Part shown: positions 6,089-6,264 of the stretch, piece after piece
How the letters are laid out: every line of letters starts with the position of its first letter
How positions within the stretch are numbered: position 1 is the first letter of the stretch
DNA from: an uncultured Lachnospiraceae bacterium
GTDB taxonomy: Bacteria > Bacillota > Clostridia > Lachnospirales > Lachnospiraceae
DNA: 6,264 nucleotides
Direction of reading: 5' to 3'
Assembly (NCBI GenBank): GCA_958426095.1
Contig: CATZYB010000148.1
Coordinates: 1 to 6,264, forward strand
The notes under the pieces: model-generated
Database searches by the model: none
What the model saw: the letters and a program-made list of their open reading frames with translations, nothing else
What the model was told of the DNA's origin: nothing
Position numbers and translations under genes: made by a program

Positions 6089-6264
6089 ATTTATCATCTG
6101 CCGCAACAACGCCCGGTAAATCCTTACCTTCAAGGAATTCAAGGGAAGCGCCGCCGCCGGTGGAAATATGGGTCATCTTATCGCCAAATCCGAGCTGATT
6201 TACAGCAGCAGCCGAATCACCGCCGCCGATGATTGTTGTCGCATCGGTTTCTGCCAGAGCTTTC
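6087..6264 (-). CDS. pgk: Phosphoglycerate kinase, C-terminal 59 residues (cut by the window edge)
   Basis: Phosphoglycerate kinase makes ATP from 1,3-bisphosphoglycerate and ADP in glycolysis. Only the end of the C-terminal nucleotide-binding domain is present. It carries the phosphate-binding GGGDSAAAV and, further on, HISTGGGASLEFLEGKDLPGV, both hallmarks of this family. It ends in ADDK and a TAG stop. The first base of the minus-strand frame at 6264 belongs to a split codon. The rest of the gene, and probably gap further upstream, lies beyond the right edge. It is the first visible member of a pgk-tpiA operon. The fragment is short but the motifs leave no real alternative. Confidence 0.95.
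   Translation of the reverse strand, partial: KALAETDATTIIGGGDSAAAVNQLGFGDKMTHISTGGGASLEFLEGKDLPGVVAADDK

Noticed and set aside
6071..6142. An N-terminal extension of tpiA starting at the ATG at 6142
   Set aside because: The extra 24 codons overlap the pgk coding end and precede the conserved MRRKIVAGNWKMN start. The ribosome binding site at 6088-6081 serves the ATG at 6070.

Overview
The window reads as a chromosomal segment of a low-to-mid GC, anaerobic Firmicute, most likely a clostridium of the Lachnospiraceae type. This rests on gene order, strong AGGAGG-type ribosome binding sites, intrinsic hairpin/U-tract terminators and the protein flavour (a short 77-residue SecG, a metal-dependent phosphoglycerate mutase, and a free-standing metal-binding protein paired with a P-type ATPase). 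Species cannot be fixed from the sequence alone. All seven genes are on the minus strand, so transcription runs from high to low coordinates.

In order of transcription: the 3' end of pgk (phosphoglycerate kinase, 6264-6087) is followed after 16 nt by tpiA (triosephosphate isomerase, 6070-5324), which ends in a clear intrinsic terminator (about 5312-5273). A new unit then begins with a consensus sigma-A-like promoter (5251-5224) and a palindrome resembling ArsR/SmtB operators at the predicted start site (5217-5198). It encodes a 72-residue HMA-domain metal-binding protein (5171-4953) and, 12 nt later, a Zn/Cd/Pb-type P1B ATPase (4940-3072). A strong hairpin (3067-3038) that lacks a U-tract follows. 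Next come gpmI (2,3-bisphosphoglycerate-independent phosphoglycerate mutase, 2960-1422), secG (1346-1113, with a possible promoter of its own and a good intrinsic terminator at 1093-1058), and the first 336 codons of rnr (RNase R, 1008-1, running off the left edge).

The backbone is a familiar one: lower glycolysis (pgk, tpiA, gpmI) followed by secG-rnr. What stands out is a self-contained metal-efflux unit, with its own promoter, putative metal-responsive operator and following hairpin, sitting between tpiA and gpmI. The ATPase would export Zn2+/Cd2+/Pb2+ from the cytoplasm and the small HMA protein probably binds or delivers the metal. No metalloregulator gene is present in the window, so repression, if real, would act in trans. 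I see no mobile element, CRISPR array, tRNA or rRNA, and no wholly new system. The most useful leads are the regulation of the metal cassette and its possible transcriptional leakage into gpmI, whose product is itself a divalent-metal enzyme.
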